64,000 bases of DNA, taken from Micromonospora aurantiaca ATCC 27029. Lineage in GTDB: Bacteria > Actinomycetota > Actinomycetes > Mycobacteriales > Micromonosporaceae. The stretch lies in NCBI RefSeq assembly GCF_000145235.1, contig NC_014391.1, positions 930,001 through 994,000 on the forward strand, written 5' to 3'. The position numbers were made by a program, and so were the translations under genes. Below, piece by piece: positions 20,417 through 28,633 of the stretch; positions within the stretch are counted from its first letter, which is position 1, and each line of letters opens with the position of its first letter. Under the pieces are notes generated by a model, which made no database searches, was not told where the DNA came from, and was given only the letters and a program-made list of their open reading frames with translations.

Positions 20417-22408
20417 GTGGCTGACGTGCTGTGGACGCCGCCGGCGGACGTGCGGGAGCGGTCCCGGATCGGTGACTACCTGCGCTGGCTGGCCGAGCAC
20501 CGCGGGCTGGAGTTCGCCGACTACGACGCGCTGTGGCAGTGGTCGGTGACCGACCTGGACGCGTTCTGGCGCTCGATCTGGGACTACTTCGACGTGGTCG
20601 CGCACACCCCGCCGACCGCCACGCTCGCCGACCGGGCCATGCCGGGCGCGCGCTGGTTCCCCGGCGCGACGCTCAACTACGCCGAGAACGTGCTGCGCAT
20701 GCCAGGGCTGGGCGACGACGACCCGGCGGTGATCGCGCACGGTCAGACCCGCGCGCCGGAGACGCTCACCGCGGCCGAGCTGCGCGAGCGGGTCCGCCGG
20801 GTGGCCGCCGGGCTGCGCCGCCTCGGTGTCGGGCCGGGCGACCGGGTGGCCGCGTACGCGCCGAACATCCCGGAGACGTACGTCCTGCTGCTCGCCACCG
20901 CCAGCCTGGGCGCGATCTTCTCCTCCTGCGCGCCCGAGTTCGGCACCCGCAGCGTCACCGACCGCTGGCAGCAGATCGAGCCCACGGTGCTGGTCGCCGT
21001 GGACGGCTACCGGTACGGCGACAAGCCGGTCGACAGGCGCGCCGAGGTGGCCGCGATCCGGGCCGCGCTGCCGTCGCTGCGGCACACGGTCGCCATCGCG
21101 TACCTCGATCCGGACGGCCCGGCCCCCGACGGCGCGCTGCCGTGGGCGGAGCTGGCGGCGGCGACGGACGAGCCGTTGACGTTCACCCCTGTCGCCTTCG
21201 ACCACCCGCTCTACGTGCTGTACTCCTCCGGCACCACCGGCCTGCCCAAGCCGATCGTGCACGGCCACGGCGGCATCCTGCTGGAACACCTCAAGATGCT
21301 GGCGCTGCACCACGACCTGGGCCCGTCCGACCGGTTCCTGTGGTTCACCACGACCGGCTGGATGATGTGGAACTTCCTGGTCTCCGGCCCGGCGGTGGGC
21401 GCGGCGATCGTGTTGTTCGACGGCAACCCGGGCCACCCCGACCTGGGCGCGCTGTGGCGGCTGGCCGCCGACACCGGCACCACGTACTTCGGTACGTCCG
21501 CGCCGTTCCTGCTGGCCTGCCGCAAGGCCGGGCTGGTGCCGCGCGAGGTCGCCGACATGTCCGCGGTGCGCGGCCTCGGCTCGACCGGCGCGCCGCTGCC
21601 GGCCGAGGGCTTCACCTGGGTGTACGAGAACGTGAGCGACCGCCTCCAGCTCCAGTCGCTGTCCGGAGGCACGGACGTGTGCACCGGGTTCGTCGGCGGC
21701 GTGCCGCTGCTGCCGGTGTACGCCGGGGAGATCGCCTGTCGGGCGCTGGGCGCGAAGGTGGAGGCCCGCTCGGCCGACGGCAGCGCGGTGATCGGGCAGC
21801 TCGGCGAGCTGGTGATCACCGAGCCGATGCCGAGCATGCCGGTCGGGTTCTGGAACGACCCGGACGGCGCCCGCTACCGGGAGGCGTACTTCGAGGTCTA
21901 TCCCGGGGTGTGGCGGCACGGCGACTGGATCACCGTGAACGAGCGCGGCGGGTGCGTGATCACTGGCCGGTCCGACGCCACGCTCAACCGGGGCGGCGTA
22001 CGCCTCGGCACCGCCGAGTTCTACTCGGTGGTCGAGGGGCTGGACGAGGTGGTCGACTCGGTCGTCGTGCACCTGGAGGACGACGAGGGCGGCGCGGGCG
22101 AGCTGCTGCTGTTCGTGGTGCTCGCCGAGGGCCTGGAACTCGACGACGAGATGCGGCGCAAGATCTGCCGGGAGCTGCGTACCGCGCTGTCGCCGCGGCA
22201 CGTGCCGGACGAGATCCACCAGGTCCGGGCCGTGCCCCGCACGCTGAGCGCGAAGAAGCTGGAGGTGCCGGTCAAGAAGATCCTGACGGGCACCCCGGTC
22301 GACAGCGCGGCGGCCAAGGGCGCCTTGGCCAACCCCGAGTCCCTGACGGCGTTCGCCGCCCTGGCCCAGCGCCGGGCCACCGCCGACAGCCCCGCCCCCC
22401 CTCGCTGA
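20417..22408 (+). CDS. Acetoacetyl-CoA synthetase
   Basis: A 663-residue adenylate-forming enzyme. It begins VADVLWTPPADVRERSRI, as acetoacetyl-CoA synthetases do, and carries the AMP-binding signature YSSGTTGLPKPI, an A8-type NRGGVRLGTAEFY hinge and a C-terminal catalytic-lysine region (LSAKKLEVPVKK). It activates acetoacetate with ATP and CoA, feeding ketone bodies or PHB-type acids into acetyl-CoA. I chose the GTG at 20417 because of the strong AGGGGAGGG upstream and because homologues start there; an ATG at 20363 in the same frame lacks a ribosome site. Confidence 0.93.
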   Translation: MADVLWTPPADVRERSRIGDYLRWLAEHRGLEFADYDALWQWSVTDLDAFWRSIWDYFDVVAHTPPTATLADRAMPGARWFPGATLNYAENVLRMPGLGDDDPAVIAHGQTRAPETLTAAELRERVRRVAAGLRRLGVGPGDRVAAYAPNIPETYVLLLATASLGAIFSSCAPEFGTRSVTDRWQQIEPTVLVAVDGYRYGDKPVDRRAEVAAIRAALPSLRHTVAIAYLDPDGPAPDGALPWAELAAATDEPLTFTPVAFDHPLYVLYSSGTTGLPKPIVHGHGGILLEHLKMLALHHDLGPSDRFLWFTTTGWMMWNFLVSGPAVGAAIVLFDGNPGHPDLGALWRLAADTGTTYFGTSAPFLLACRKAGLVPREVADMSAVRGLGSTGAPLPAEGFTWVYENVSDRLQLQSLSGGTDVCTGFVGGVPLLPVYAGEIACRALGAKVEARSADGSAVIGQLGELVITEPMPSMPVGFWNDPDGARYREAYFEVYPGVWRHGDWITVNERGGCVITGRSDATLNRGGVRLGTAEFYSVVEGLDEVVDSVVVHLEDDEGGAGELLLFVVLAEGLELDDEMRRKICRELRTALSPRHVPDEIHQVRAVPRTLSAKKLEVPVKKILTGTPVDSAAAKGALANPESLTAFAALAQRRATADSPAPPR

Positions 22409-22442
22409 TCTCGCACTCTCCGCCCCGCCGCCCCGCCGCCCG

Positions 22443-22521
22443 CCCGTTGATCTTGCACTTTCCGCCCCGGCGAAGGGGGCGAATCACCCGTCCCGAGGGC
22501 CGAAACTGCAAGATCAACGGG
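22443..22521. repeat. Palindromic element in a convergent gap
   Basis: Arms at 22443-22463 and 22501-22521 (CCGTTGATCTTGCACTTTC against GAAACTGCAAGATCAACGG) pair with one mismatch around a 37-base centre. It lies between convergent gene ends and shares the GATCAACGGGG outer edge with the element at 38472-38535. Confidence 0.7.
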
Positions 22522-22539
22522 GAGGGGAAGGGGCGGGCG

Positions 22540-23229
22540 TCAGGCCAGGGTGTGGGTGGTCTTCTCGGTTTCGGCGCGGGAAGGCAGGCGGGCCGGGTCG
22601 GGGTGGGCGCACGCGACCACGCTGGCGCCTGCGGTCAGCGGGGTGAGCAGCCAGTCGACCGGGTCGGGGTGGGTGGTCACGTCGACCAGGAGGCGATCGC
22701 CCTGAGCCAGGCCCAGCTCGGTGGCGCGAGCCTGTGCGCGGGCCAGCAGCGCCGCGTCCGCCTCGCCACCGGCCGGGTACGGCGTGAAGTGGTCGCCGTG
22801 TCCGCGTACCGCGGAGACGAAGTCGGTGCAGCCGGCCGGCACCTGCCGCATCGGCAGCGCGAACGGGTCGAGCGCCAGCGCGTACCGCTCGCCGGCCGGC
22901 CACCCGGCCGCCTCGTCCACCCGGCCGACGGCCACGAACAGTGCCTCCACCGGGCCCGGCGTGCCGGTCACTGTGAGCTTCGCCGACCAGCAGCCGAGCA
23001 GCACCGCGGCGGTCTGCCAGTGCGGCGGCAGCAGCACCCCGGCCGCGTCGCCGGGCGCGGCGCCGACCTCGTCGGTGAGCAGGTTCGCGGTCTTCGCCAC
23101 CCAGTTCGCGAGCGTCGCTCCGGAGAGTTCGGTGCGTTCGCCGGTGGCGTCGTCGTACCAGGTCAGCAGCGGTCGGGTGGGGTCGGTCGCGATCGCGTCG
23201 GCGAACACCCGGGCAATGTTGTCGGCCAT
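22540..23229 (-). CDS. TIGR03089-type AMP-binding-like protein
   Basis: A 229-residue protein resembling only the N-terminal portion of adenylate-forming enzymes (NIARVFADAIATDPTRPLLTWY, then TELSGATLANWVAKTANLL). The core ATP-binding signature and the C-terminal lysine domain are missing. This fits the TIGR03089 family, short actinobacterial proteins of unknown role often found near cell-surface polysaccharide genes, which agrees with the adjacent glycosyltransferase. It is unlikely to be a working ligase. The start ATG at 23229 has no ribosome site; a TATCGT box lies 8 bases upstream. Confidence 0.75.
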   Translation of the reverse strand: MADNIARVFADAIATDPTRPLLTWYDDATGERTELSGATLANWVAKTANLLTDEVGAAPGDAAGVLLPPHWQTAAVLLGCWSAKLTVTGTPGPVEALFVAVGRVDEAAGWPAGERYALALDPFALPMRQVPAGCTDFVSAVRGHGDHFTPYPAGGEADAALLARAQARATELGLAQGDRLLVDVTTHPDPVDWLLTPLTAGASVVACAHPDPARLPSRAETEKTTHTLA

Positions 23230-23237
23230 CGGCGCGA

Positions 23238-23243
23238 ACGATA
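23238..23243 (-). promoter_or_regulatory. -10 box of the TIGR03089-type gene
   Basis: TATCGT on the minus strand, 8 bases from the ATG; near-leaderless. Confidence 0.4.
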
Positions 23244-23325
23244 CGCGCCCCGCGTGCGTACTCGATGACAGCGACAAGTCGGCGTACCGTCGGGTCGCGG
23301 TCAGCGCCTCGCGCCCGGCCCGGCG

Positions 23326-23331
23326 TAGGCT
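23326..23331 (+). promoter_or_regulatory. -10 box of the glycosyltransferase gene
   Basis: TAGGCT would give a leader of about 40 bases with a GAGGAG ribosome site. Confidence 0.4.
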
Positions 23332-23379
23332 TGCCGAGAGTGTTATTCCCCACAACTGCGCCACCTGAGGAGTCGCCCC

Positions 23380-24525
23380 GTGACCGCCGGTCGCCCGCCC
23401 CGCGTTCTCATCGACGCCACGAGTGTCCCCGCCGACCGTGGCGGCGTCGGTAGATACGTCGACGGACTGCTCGGCGCGCTGGGCCGGGTCTGCGGCACCG
23501 GCGTCGACCTGGCCGTGGTCAGCCTCCGCACCGACCTGGAGCGCTACACCCGGATGCTGCCCGGCGCGGAGGTGATCCCCGCCCCGGCGGCGGTGGCGCA
23601 CCGGCCGGCCCGGCTGGCCTGGGAGCAGACCGGCCTGCCGCTGCTGGCCCAGCAGGTCGGCGCCGAGGTGCTGCACTCGCCGTTCTACACCTGCCCGCTG
23701 CGGGCCGGCTGCCCGGTGACTGTCACCGTGCACGACGCGACGTTCTTCACCGAGCCGGAGCACTACGACAAGTCGCGCCGGACGTTCTTCCGCAGCGCGA
23801 TCAAGACCTCGCTGCGCCGGGCGAACCGGGTGATCGTGCCGAGCAAGGCCACCCGCGACGAGCTGATCCGGCTGCTGGACGCCGACCCGACCCGGATCGA
23901 CGTCGCCTACCACGGTGTCGACCAGGACGCGTTCCACGCGCCGGGTGACGAGGAGAAGGCACGCGTCCGGGCCCGCCTGGGGCTCGGCGACAGCAGCTAC
24001 ATCGCGTTCCTCGGGGCCAAGGAGCCGCGCAAGAACGTCCCCAACCTGATCCGCGGCTGGGCCCGGGCGGTGGCCGACCGGCCGAACCCGCCCGCGCTGG
24101 TGGTGGCCGGCGGCCAGGGCCACGACGACGACATCGACCGCGCGGTGGCCGAGGTCCCGTCGCACCTGCGGCTGCTGCGCCCGGGTTACCTGCGCTACGC
24201 CGACCTGCCCGGCTTCCTCGGCGGCGCGCTGGTGGCGGCGTACCCCTCGTACGGCGAGGGCTTCGGCCTGCCGATCCTGGAGGCGATGGCGTGCGCCGCC
24301 CCGGTGCTCACCACGCCGCGCCTGTCCCTGCCCGAGGTGGGCGGCGACGCGGTGGCCTACACCAGCGAGGACCCGGACCAGATCGCCACCGACCTCGGTG
24401 CCCTGCTGGACGACGAGCAGCGGCGGCTGTCGCTGGCCAAGGCCGGTTTCGACAGGGCCAAGGAGTTCACCTGGGAGTCCAGCGCGGAGGTCCACATCGC
24501 GGCGTGGCGACGGGCCCGGTCCTGA
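23380..24525 (+). CDS. GT4-family glycosyltransferase
   Basis: A 381-residue GT-B fold protein with an N-terminal acceptor domain (RVLIDATSVPADRGGVGRYV) and a C-terminal nucleotide-sugar domain ending in the GT4 E-x7-E region (YGEGFGLPILEAMACAAPVL). It lacks membrane segments and would act on the cytoplasmic face. The manC gene 65 bases downstream suggests GDP-mannose as donor, but this is inference from context. The GTG start follows GAGGAG. Confidence 0.88.
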   Translation: MTAGRPPRVLIDATSVPADRGGVGRYVDGLLGALGRVCGTGVDLAVVSLRTDLERYTRMLPGAEVIPAPAAVAHRPARLAWEQTGLPLLAQQVGAEVLHSPFYTCPLRAGCPVTVTVHDATFFTEPEHYDKSRRTFFRSAIKTSLRRANRVIVPSKATRDELIRLLDADPTRIDVAYHGVDQDAFHAPGDEEKARVRARLGLGDSSYIAFLGAKEPRKNVPNLIRGWARAVADRPNPPALVVAGGQGHDDDIDRAVAEVPSHLRLLRPGYLRYADLPGFLGGALVAAYPSYGEGFGLPILEAMACAAPVLTTPRLSLPEVGGDAVAYTSEDPDQIATDLGALLDDEQRRLSLAKAGFDRAKEFTWESSAEVHIAAWRRARS

Positions 24526-24577
24526 GCGTCGGCTGCCGGTCCCGGGCGACCGACCGTGACGGCTCGCCCGCTTCGGG

Positions 24578-24583
24578 CATGAT
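24578..24583 (+). promoter_or_regulatory. Leaderless promoter -10 of manC
   Basis: CATGAT lies 6 bases before the ATG at 24590. Confidence 0.4.
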
Positions 24584-24589
24584 GTGCTG

Positions 24590-25681
24590 ATGTTCTACGC
24601 CGTCATCCCGGCGGGCGGCAGCGGCACGAGGTTGTGGCCGTTGTCCCGTGCCGGCCATCCCAAATTCCTCCACCCGCTGACCGGCACCCCCGCCTCGCTG
24701 TTGCAGGCCACTGTCGACCGGTTGTCGCCGTTGACCACTCCGGAGCGCACGCTCGTGGTCACCGGGGCCGCGCACGCCGCGGCGGTGGCTCGGCAACTGG
24801 CTGGCCTGCCGGAGGAGAACATCCTGGTCGAGCCGTCACCGCGCGACTCCTGCGCGGCGATCGCGCTGGCCGCCGCGGTGATCGCCGCCCGGACCCCGGA
24901 CGCGGTGATGGGCTCGTTCGCCGCCGACCACCTGATCGGCGACCCGGCCCGGCTGGCCGAGGTCGTGCGGCAGGCCATCCGGGGCGCGGAGCAGGGGCTG
25001 CTGATGACTGTGGGCATCACCCCGACGCGCCCGGAGACCGGCTACGGCTACCTGGAGACCGGCGAGCCGGCGGGGGACGGCCCGCTGCGCCCGGTACGCG
25101 AGTTCAAGGAGAAGCCGGCCGCCGAGGTGGCCGAGGTGTACGTCCGCTCCGGCCGGCACCTCTGGAACGCCAGCATGTTCGTCTGGCGGGTGGACGTCTT
25201 CCTGTCCGAGCTGGCTCGTCAGCAGCCGGAGCTGCACGCCGGGATCACCGCCATCGCGGCGGCCTGGGGCACCCCGGAGCAGGACGACGTGCTCGGCCGG
25301 ATCTGGCCGACGCTGCCCCGGATCTCCGTCGACTACGCGGTGATGGAGGGCGCGGCGACTGCGGGCCGGGTGGGTACGGTGCCCGGCGACTTCGGCTGGA
25401 ACGACGTGGGCGACTTCCACACGCTCGGCGAGGTGCTGCCCGCCGACGGCGCCGGCAACGTGGTGCTGGGCGGTGACGCGAAGCCGGGCGTGCTGCTGCA
25501 CGACACCACCGGCACAGTGGTGGTGCCGCACTCCGGGCGGCTCGTGGCCACCGTCGGGGTGCACGACCTGATCGTCGTGGACACCCCGGACGCGCTGCTG
25601 GTCTGCCCGCGTGACCGCGCGCAGGACGTGAAGAAGATCGTGGACGAGCTGAAGGAACGCGGCGAGGAGGGCCTGGTCTGA
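24590..25681 (+). CDS. manC: Mannose-1-phosphate guanylyltransferase
   Basis: A 363-residue nucleotidyltransferase with the pyrophosphorylase signature at the N-terminus (IPAGGSGTRLWPLSRAGHPK), the substrate motif FKEKP, and GTVPGDFGWNDVGDF, typical of GDP-mannose pyrophosphorylases. It makes GDP-mannose from mannose-1-phosphate and GTP. It has the short actinobacterial form without the C-terminal isomerase domain of bifunctional ManC. The ATG at 24590 is preferred over a GTG two codons upstream because of leaderless spacing. Confidence 0.92.
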   Translation: MFYAVIPAGGSGTRLWPLSRAGHPKFLHPLTGTPASLLQATVDRLSPLTTPERTLVVTGAAHAAAVARQLAGLPEENILVEPSPRDSCAAIALAAAVIAARTPDAVMGSFAADHLIGDPARLAEVVRQAIRGAEQGLLMTVGITPTRPETGYGYLETGEPAGDGPLRPVREFKEKPAAEVAEVYVRSGRHLWNASMFVWRVDVFLSELARQQPELHAGITAIAAAWGTPEQDDVLGRIWPTLPRISVDYAVMEGAATAGRVGTVPGDFGWNDVGDFHTLGEVLPADGAGNVVLGGDAKPGVLLHDTTGTVVVPHSGRLVATVGVHDLIVVDTPDALLVCPRDRAQDVKKIVDELKERGEEGLV

Positions 25682-25689
25682 TCCGCCGG

Positions 25690-25712
25690 GCCGCCGGGAC
25701 GCGTCCGGCGGC
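25690..25712. terminator. Hairpin between convergent manC and Nudix genes
   Basis: An 8-bp GC stem (25690-25697 with 25705-25712) with a 7-base loop. Confidence 0.5.
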
Positions 25713-25730
25713 GCGGCGCGGTAAAGCCGC

Positions 25731-26300
25731 TCAGCCGCCGGCGCGGCGGGCCAGCACCGCGAGCGCCGGCGGCACGAGCTGAGCCGTGGCGTGGGCGAGC
25801 GGCTCGGGCAGCCGGTCCGGCGGGAACCAGCCGAGCGCCTCGGACTCCGCGCTGACCCGCTCGACCGCGCCCGCCGGGGCCAGGGCGGCGTACCGGACGT
25901 CGTAGTGGAACGACCCGCCCTGGCAGGCGACCTGGTGGATGTCCACGTCGATCGGCTCCGGCTCGACGGTCAGGCCGGTGATGCCGGACTCCTCGGTGGC
26001 CTCGCGCAGCGCGGCGGCCACGAGCGTCCGGTCGCCGGGCTCGCAGTGCCCGCCGAGCTGCATCCACCTGCGGATCTTGCCGTGCAGGCAGAGCAGCACC
26101 CGGCCGTCCGGGTCGAGCACCAGCGCGCTCGCCGTGACGTGCCCGGCCCGGTGCGTCCGGCTCATCGCCACCGGCCCGTCGGCCAGCAGCGCCAGGGTCC
26201 GGTCCCGGGCGGCGTCGGCGGCGGGGCTGGTCGCCGTCCAGCGGCTCAGCGTCGCGACGGCGTCGGCGTGCAACTCGGTGTACGGGATGAGATCGGGCAC
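25731..26300 (-). CDS. Nudix hydrolase
   Basis: A 189-residue protein with an N-terminal helical extension (about 1-55) and a Nudix fold. The Nudix box reads GGHCEPGDRTLVAAALREAT then EESG, with Asp in place of the first Glu and one extra residue before REaxEE, a variant seen in a subgroup of actinobacterial Nudix proteins. It would cleave a nucleoside diphosphate linked to another moiety; the substrate is unknown. The GTG at 26300 has no ribosome site and sits 6 bases from a TAGAGT box, supporting a leaderless start. Confidence 0.85.
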   Translation of the reverse strand: MPDLIPYTELHADAVATLSRWTATSPAADAARDRTLALLADGPVAMSRTHRAGHVTASALVLDPDGRVLLCLHGKIRRWMQLGGHCEPGDRTLVAAALREATEESGITGLTVEPEPIDVDIHQVACQGGSFHYDVRYAALAPAGAVERVSAESEALGWFPPDRLPEPLAHATAQLVPPALAVLARRAGG

Positions 26301-26306
26301 CCGGAC

Positions 26307-26333
26307 ACTCTACGAGCGCGCCCTCCGTACCCT
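26307..26333. promoter_or_regulatory. Divergent leaderless promoters, Nudix and 26340 gene
   Basis: Minus-strand TAGAGT (26307-26312) is 6 bases from the GTG at 26300. Plus-strand TACCCT (26328-26333) is 6 bases from the GTG at 26340. The 39-base gap contains nothing else. Confidence 0.6.
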
Positions 26334-26339
26334 GGCGCG

Positions 26340-27383
26340 GTGACCCTGCGACTCGTCGAGTTCCTGGTGGCCGGCAACGAGGCGAGCGACCTCCTGCCGG
26401 TGCGGTCGGCCGCGCTGCTGCGGGCGCACGGCGCGCGCCGCGGCTTCTGGACGGTGCTGGACGAGGGGCCGGTCGAGCAGTGCCTGGCGCTGCTGTTGGA
26501 ACGCGACGACGGCCACTGGGTGGCGCACCACGTACCTGCCGATGCCGGCCGCGAGAACGGCCGCACCGAGGACGGCGAGGCGCTCGCCCACCACGACGGG
26601 TGGGTGTACGTCTTCGGCTCGCACTTCGGGTCCAAGCGCGGCCCGCTGCGGCCCCGGCGCGCGTTCGTGGCCCGGTTCCGGGAGGACGAGGCCGTGGCCG
26701 GGCCGCTGCCGGTGCACGTGGTGCGCAACCGCTTCCGGCTGCACCGGGCGGTGAACGACGCGCTCGCCGCCGCCCCGCTGACGCTGCTGCCGCCCGGTGA
26801 CCGGGTCCGGGAGCGGTTCATCGTGGAGACACTGGCCCGGGGCACCGCCCGCGCCAAGAGCTGGGTGACCCGGCTCGCCGCGGACGACCTGCCGGTCAAC
26901 GTCGAGGCGGCAGCGTTCACCCCGGCCGGTACGGCGCTGCTGGGGCTGCGTTTCCCGGTGACCGCCGCGGGGGAGCCGGTCTACGTCGAGCTGGCCGGCG
27001 TACCGGAGATGTTCGACGACCCGGAGCACTCGGGTGACCTGCGGGCGCTCGGGGCGTACGCGCTGACCGGTGTGACGCCGCCCGGGGCGCTCGCCGGCTT
27101 CCGCGCGATCACGCCGACCGGCGACGGCGGCTACGCGGCGGTGACCGGGTCGATCGACGCGCTGGGCAAGGGTTCGGTGCTGTTGGACGACCATCCGCAC
27201 GGTGGTGAGGTGACCTCCCGGCACGTGCGGTTCCGGCACGACGCGGGCGGGGGCGCCCTGGTGGCCGGGGAGGTGGTGGCGGAGCTGGCGCCGTTCCATC
27301 ACGTGGAGGGGCTGGCCGAGCTGGCGGGACGCTGCTACTACGTCACGGACGAGGACCACCGGGTGGCGCTCTGGATCGGATGA
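26340..27383 (+). CDS. Uncharacterised beta-rich protein
   Basis: A 347-residue soluble protein with no signal peptide or membrane segment. The pattern of short beta strands (GWVYVFGSHFGSKRGPL, ALLGLRFPVTAAGEPVYVEL, LAGRCYYVTDEDHRVALWIG) suggests a beta-propeller-like fold, perhaps related to DUF3616/esterase-like proteins; I cannot confirm a family. It shares a divergent promoter region with the Nudix hydrolase, and both appear to produce leaderless mRNAs. The GTG at 26340 is set by the TACCCT box 6 bases upstream. Confidence 0.7.
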   Translation: MTLRLVEFLVAGNEASDLLPVRSAALLRAHGARRGFWTVLDEGPVEQCLALLLERDDGHWVAHHVPADAGRENGRTEDGEALAHHDGWVYVFGSHFGSKRGPLRPRRAFVARFREDEAVAGPLPVHVVRNRFRLHRAVNDALAAAPLTLLPPGDRVRERFIVETLARGTARAKSWVTRLAADDLPVNVEAAAFTPAGTALLGLRFPVTAAGEPVYVELAGVPEMFDDPEHSGDLRALGAYALTGVTPPGALAGFRAITPTGDGGYAAVTGSIDALGKGSVLLDDHPHGGEVTSRHVRFRHDAGGGALVAGEVVAELAPFHHVEGLAELAGRCYYVTDEDHRVALWIG

Positions 27384-27390
27384 GCGAGGG

Positions 27391-27441
27391 CCGGGCGGCA
27401 CCCCTGCGACTGATGTCGCAGACCCTCGTGGTGCCACCCGG
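27391..27441 (+). terminator. Bulged hairpin after the 26340 gene
   Basis: Outer arms (27391-27401 with 27431-27441, one G-U) and an inner CTGCGA/TCGCAG stem form an interrupted hairpin 7 bases after the stop. Confidence 0.5.
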
Positions 27442-27575
27442 CCACGCCCGTCAGCCGGCGTCCGGGTCGACATTGCGCCCCGGCGTCGGCGGGCAACAGA
27501 GAGTTTGCCGAACCGGCCCGCCCAGCGTCGAGGTTTTTCACCTGACGCTTAAAGATGGAGATTAGTACCGGCGGG

Positions 27576-27581
27576 TACAGT
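27576..27581 (+). promoter_or_regulatory. -10 box of the DUF5937-ArsR regulator gene
   Basis: TACAGT would start transcription near 27588. The sequence just upstream (GTTTTTCACC, CTTAAAGATGG) is unusually AT-rich for this genome. Confidence 0.45.
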
Positions 27582-27628
27582 GCGAGGTGTGGCGGGCACC
27601 CCCGCCGTCCGCACGGGAGCAGCAACCC

Positions 27629-28618
27629 ATGTTGAAGATCATTTTCTCGGGCGAGGACGTTCTGCGGACCCGGGTCGCCCCGGCCGCGGACCCGCTCTGG
27701 GAGCTGGTCCTCAGCCTGCACCTGCTCCAGGGGCGCAGCCGGGATCCGATGATGACCACGTGGCGGCGCACAGTGGCGCACGGCCTGCGGACCGACACCG
27801 ACGCCGAGCAGTACCGCCTGCTGCTCGCGCTCAACCCGCCGCGTGGCTACTTCCCCGACTTCCTCACCCCGTTCGCCAGCCGCGAGGGCTTCCAGGCCGG
27901 GCTGGACGCGATCCGGGGTACCTCTGTGGACATGCTGCGCCGCGACCTGACGCTGCTCGCCGGGGAGACCACGCTGCCGTCGTCGGCCACCTCGCTCGCC
28001 CGTGGCGAGCCGGATACGCTGCACCACCTCACCGACGCCATGGCGCGGTACCAGTCGCTGGCGGTCACGCCCTACTGGTCCCGCGTGCAGGCGGCGGTCG
28101 AGGCGGACCGGGCCCGGCGTGCGCGCGCCATGCTCGACGGCGGCGCCGAAGGGCTGCTGGCCAGCCTGCGGCCGAACATGCGCTGGGTGTCGGGTGTGCT
28201 GGAGGTGCTCGACTACCCGGACACCCGGGAGCTGCACCTGGACGGCCGGGGGCTGCTGCTCGTCCCGTCGTTCTTCTGCTCGCGTACCCCGGTGGCGCTG
28301 GTCGACCCGACGCTGCCCCCGGTGCTGGTCTACCCGGTCGACCGGCTCGCCGGCCTGACGCCCGCGTCCGGCGCCGCCGCGTCGCCGCAGGGCGAGGCGC
28401 TCGCCGCCCTGCTCGGCCGTACCCGCTCCCGGGTGCTCCAGGCCGCCGACGAGGGCTGCACCACCGGCGAGATGGCACGCCGGCTGCGCATCTCCGCCGC
28501 CGCGGCCAGCCAGCACACCACTGTGCTGCGCAACGCGGGACTGCTGGTCAGCCGGCGGGACCGCAACACCGTCCTGCACACGCTCACACCGCTGGGCCGG
28601 GCCGTCCTCGACGCCTGA
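27629..28618 (+). CDS. DUF5937/ArsR-family transcriptional regulator
   Basis: A 329-residue protein with a large N-terminal domain of the DUF5937 type (LKIIFSGEDVLRTRVAPAADPLWE) and a C-terminal ArsR-like winged helix (RSRVLQAADEGCTTGEMARR, then ISAAAASQHTTVLRNAGLLV). Such proteins are one-component regulators common in actinobacteria; ligands are unknown, and the metal-binding cysteines of classical ArsR are not evident. I use the ATG at 27629 with CGGGAGC upstream; a GTG at 27587 is possible as a leaderless start. No obvious target gene adjoins, so autoregulation or a distant regulon is likely. Confidence 0.82.
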   Translation: MLKIIFSGEDVLRTRVAPAADPLWELVLSLHLLQGRSRDPMMTTWRRTVAHGLRTDTDAEQYRLLLALNPPRGYFPDFLTPFASREGFQAGLDAIRGTSVDMLRRDLTLLAGETTLPSSATSLARGEPDTLHHLTDAMARYQSLAVTPYWSRVQAAVEADRARRARAMLDGGAEGLLASLRPNMRWVSGVLEVLDYPDTRELHLDGRGLLLVPSFFCSRTPVALVDPTLPPVLVYPVDRLAGLTPASGAAASPQGEALAALLGRTRSRVLQAADEGCTTGEMARRLRISAAAASQHTTVLRNAGLLVSRRDRNTVLHTLTPLGRAVLDA

Positions 28619-28633
28619 GCACGCCCGCCGGAG

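Noticed and set aside
27587..27629. Leaderless GTG at 27587 as the start of the DUF5937-ArsR gene
   Set aside because: The spacing to TACAGT is only 5 bases and the extra residues are Pro-rich; the ATG at 27629 has a ribosome site and matches the domain start.
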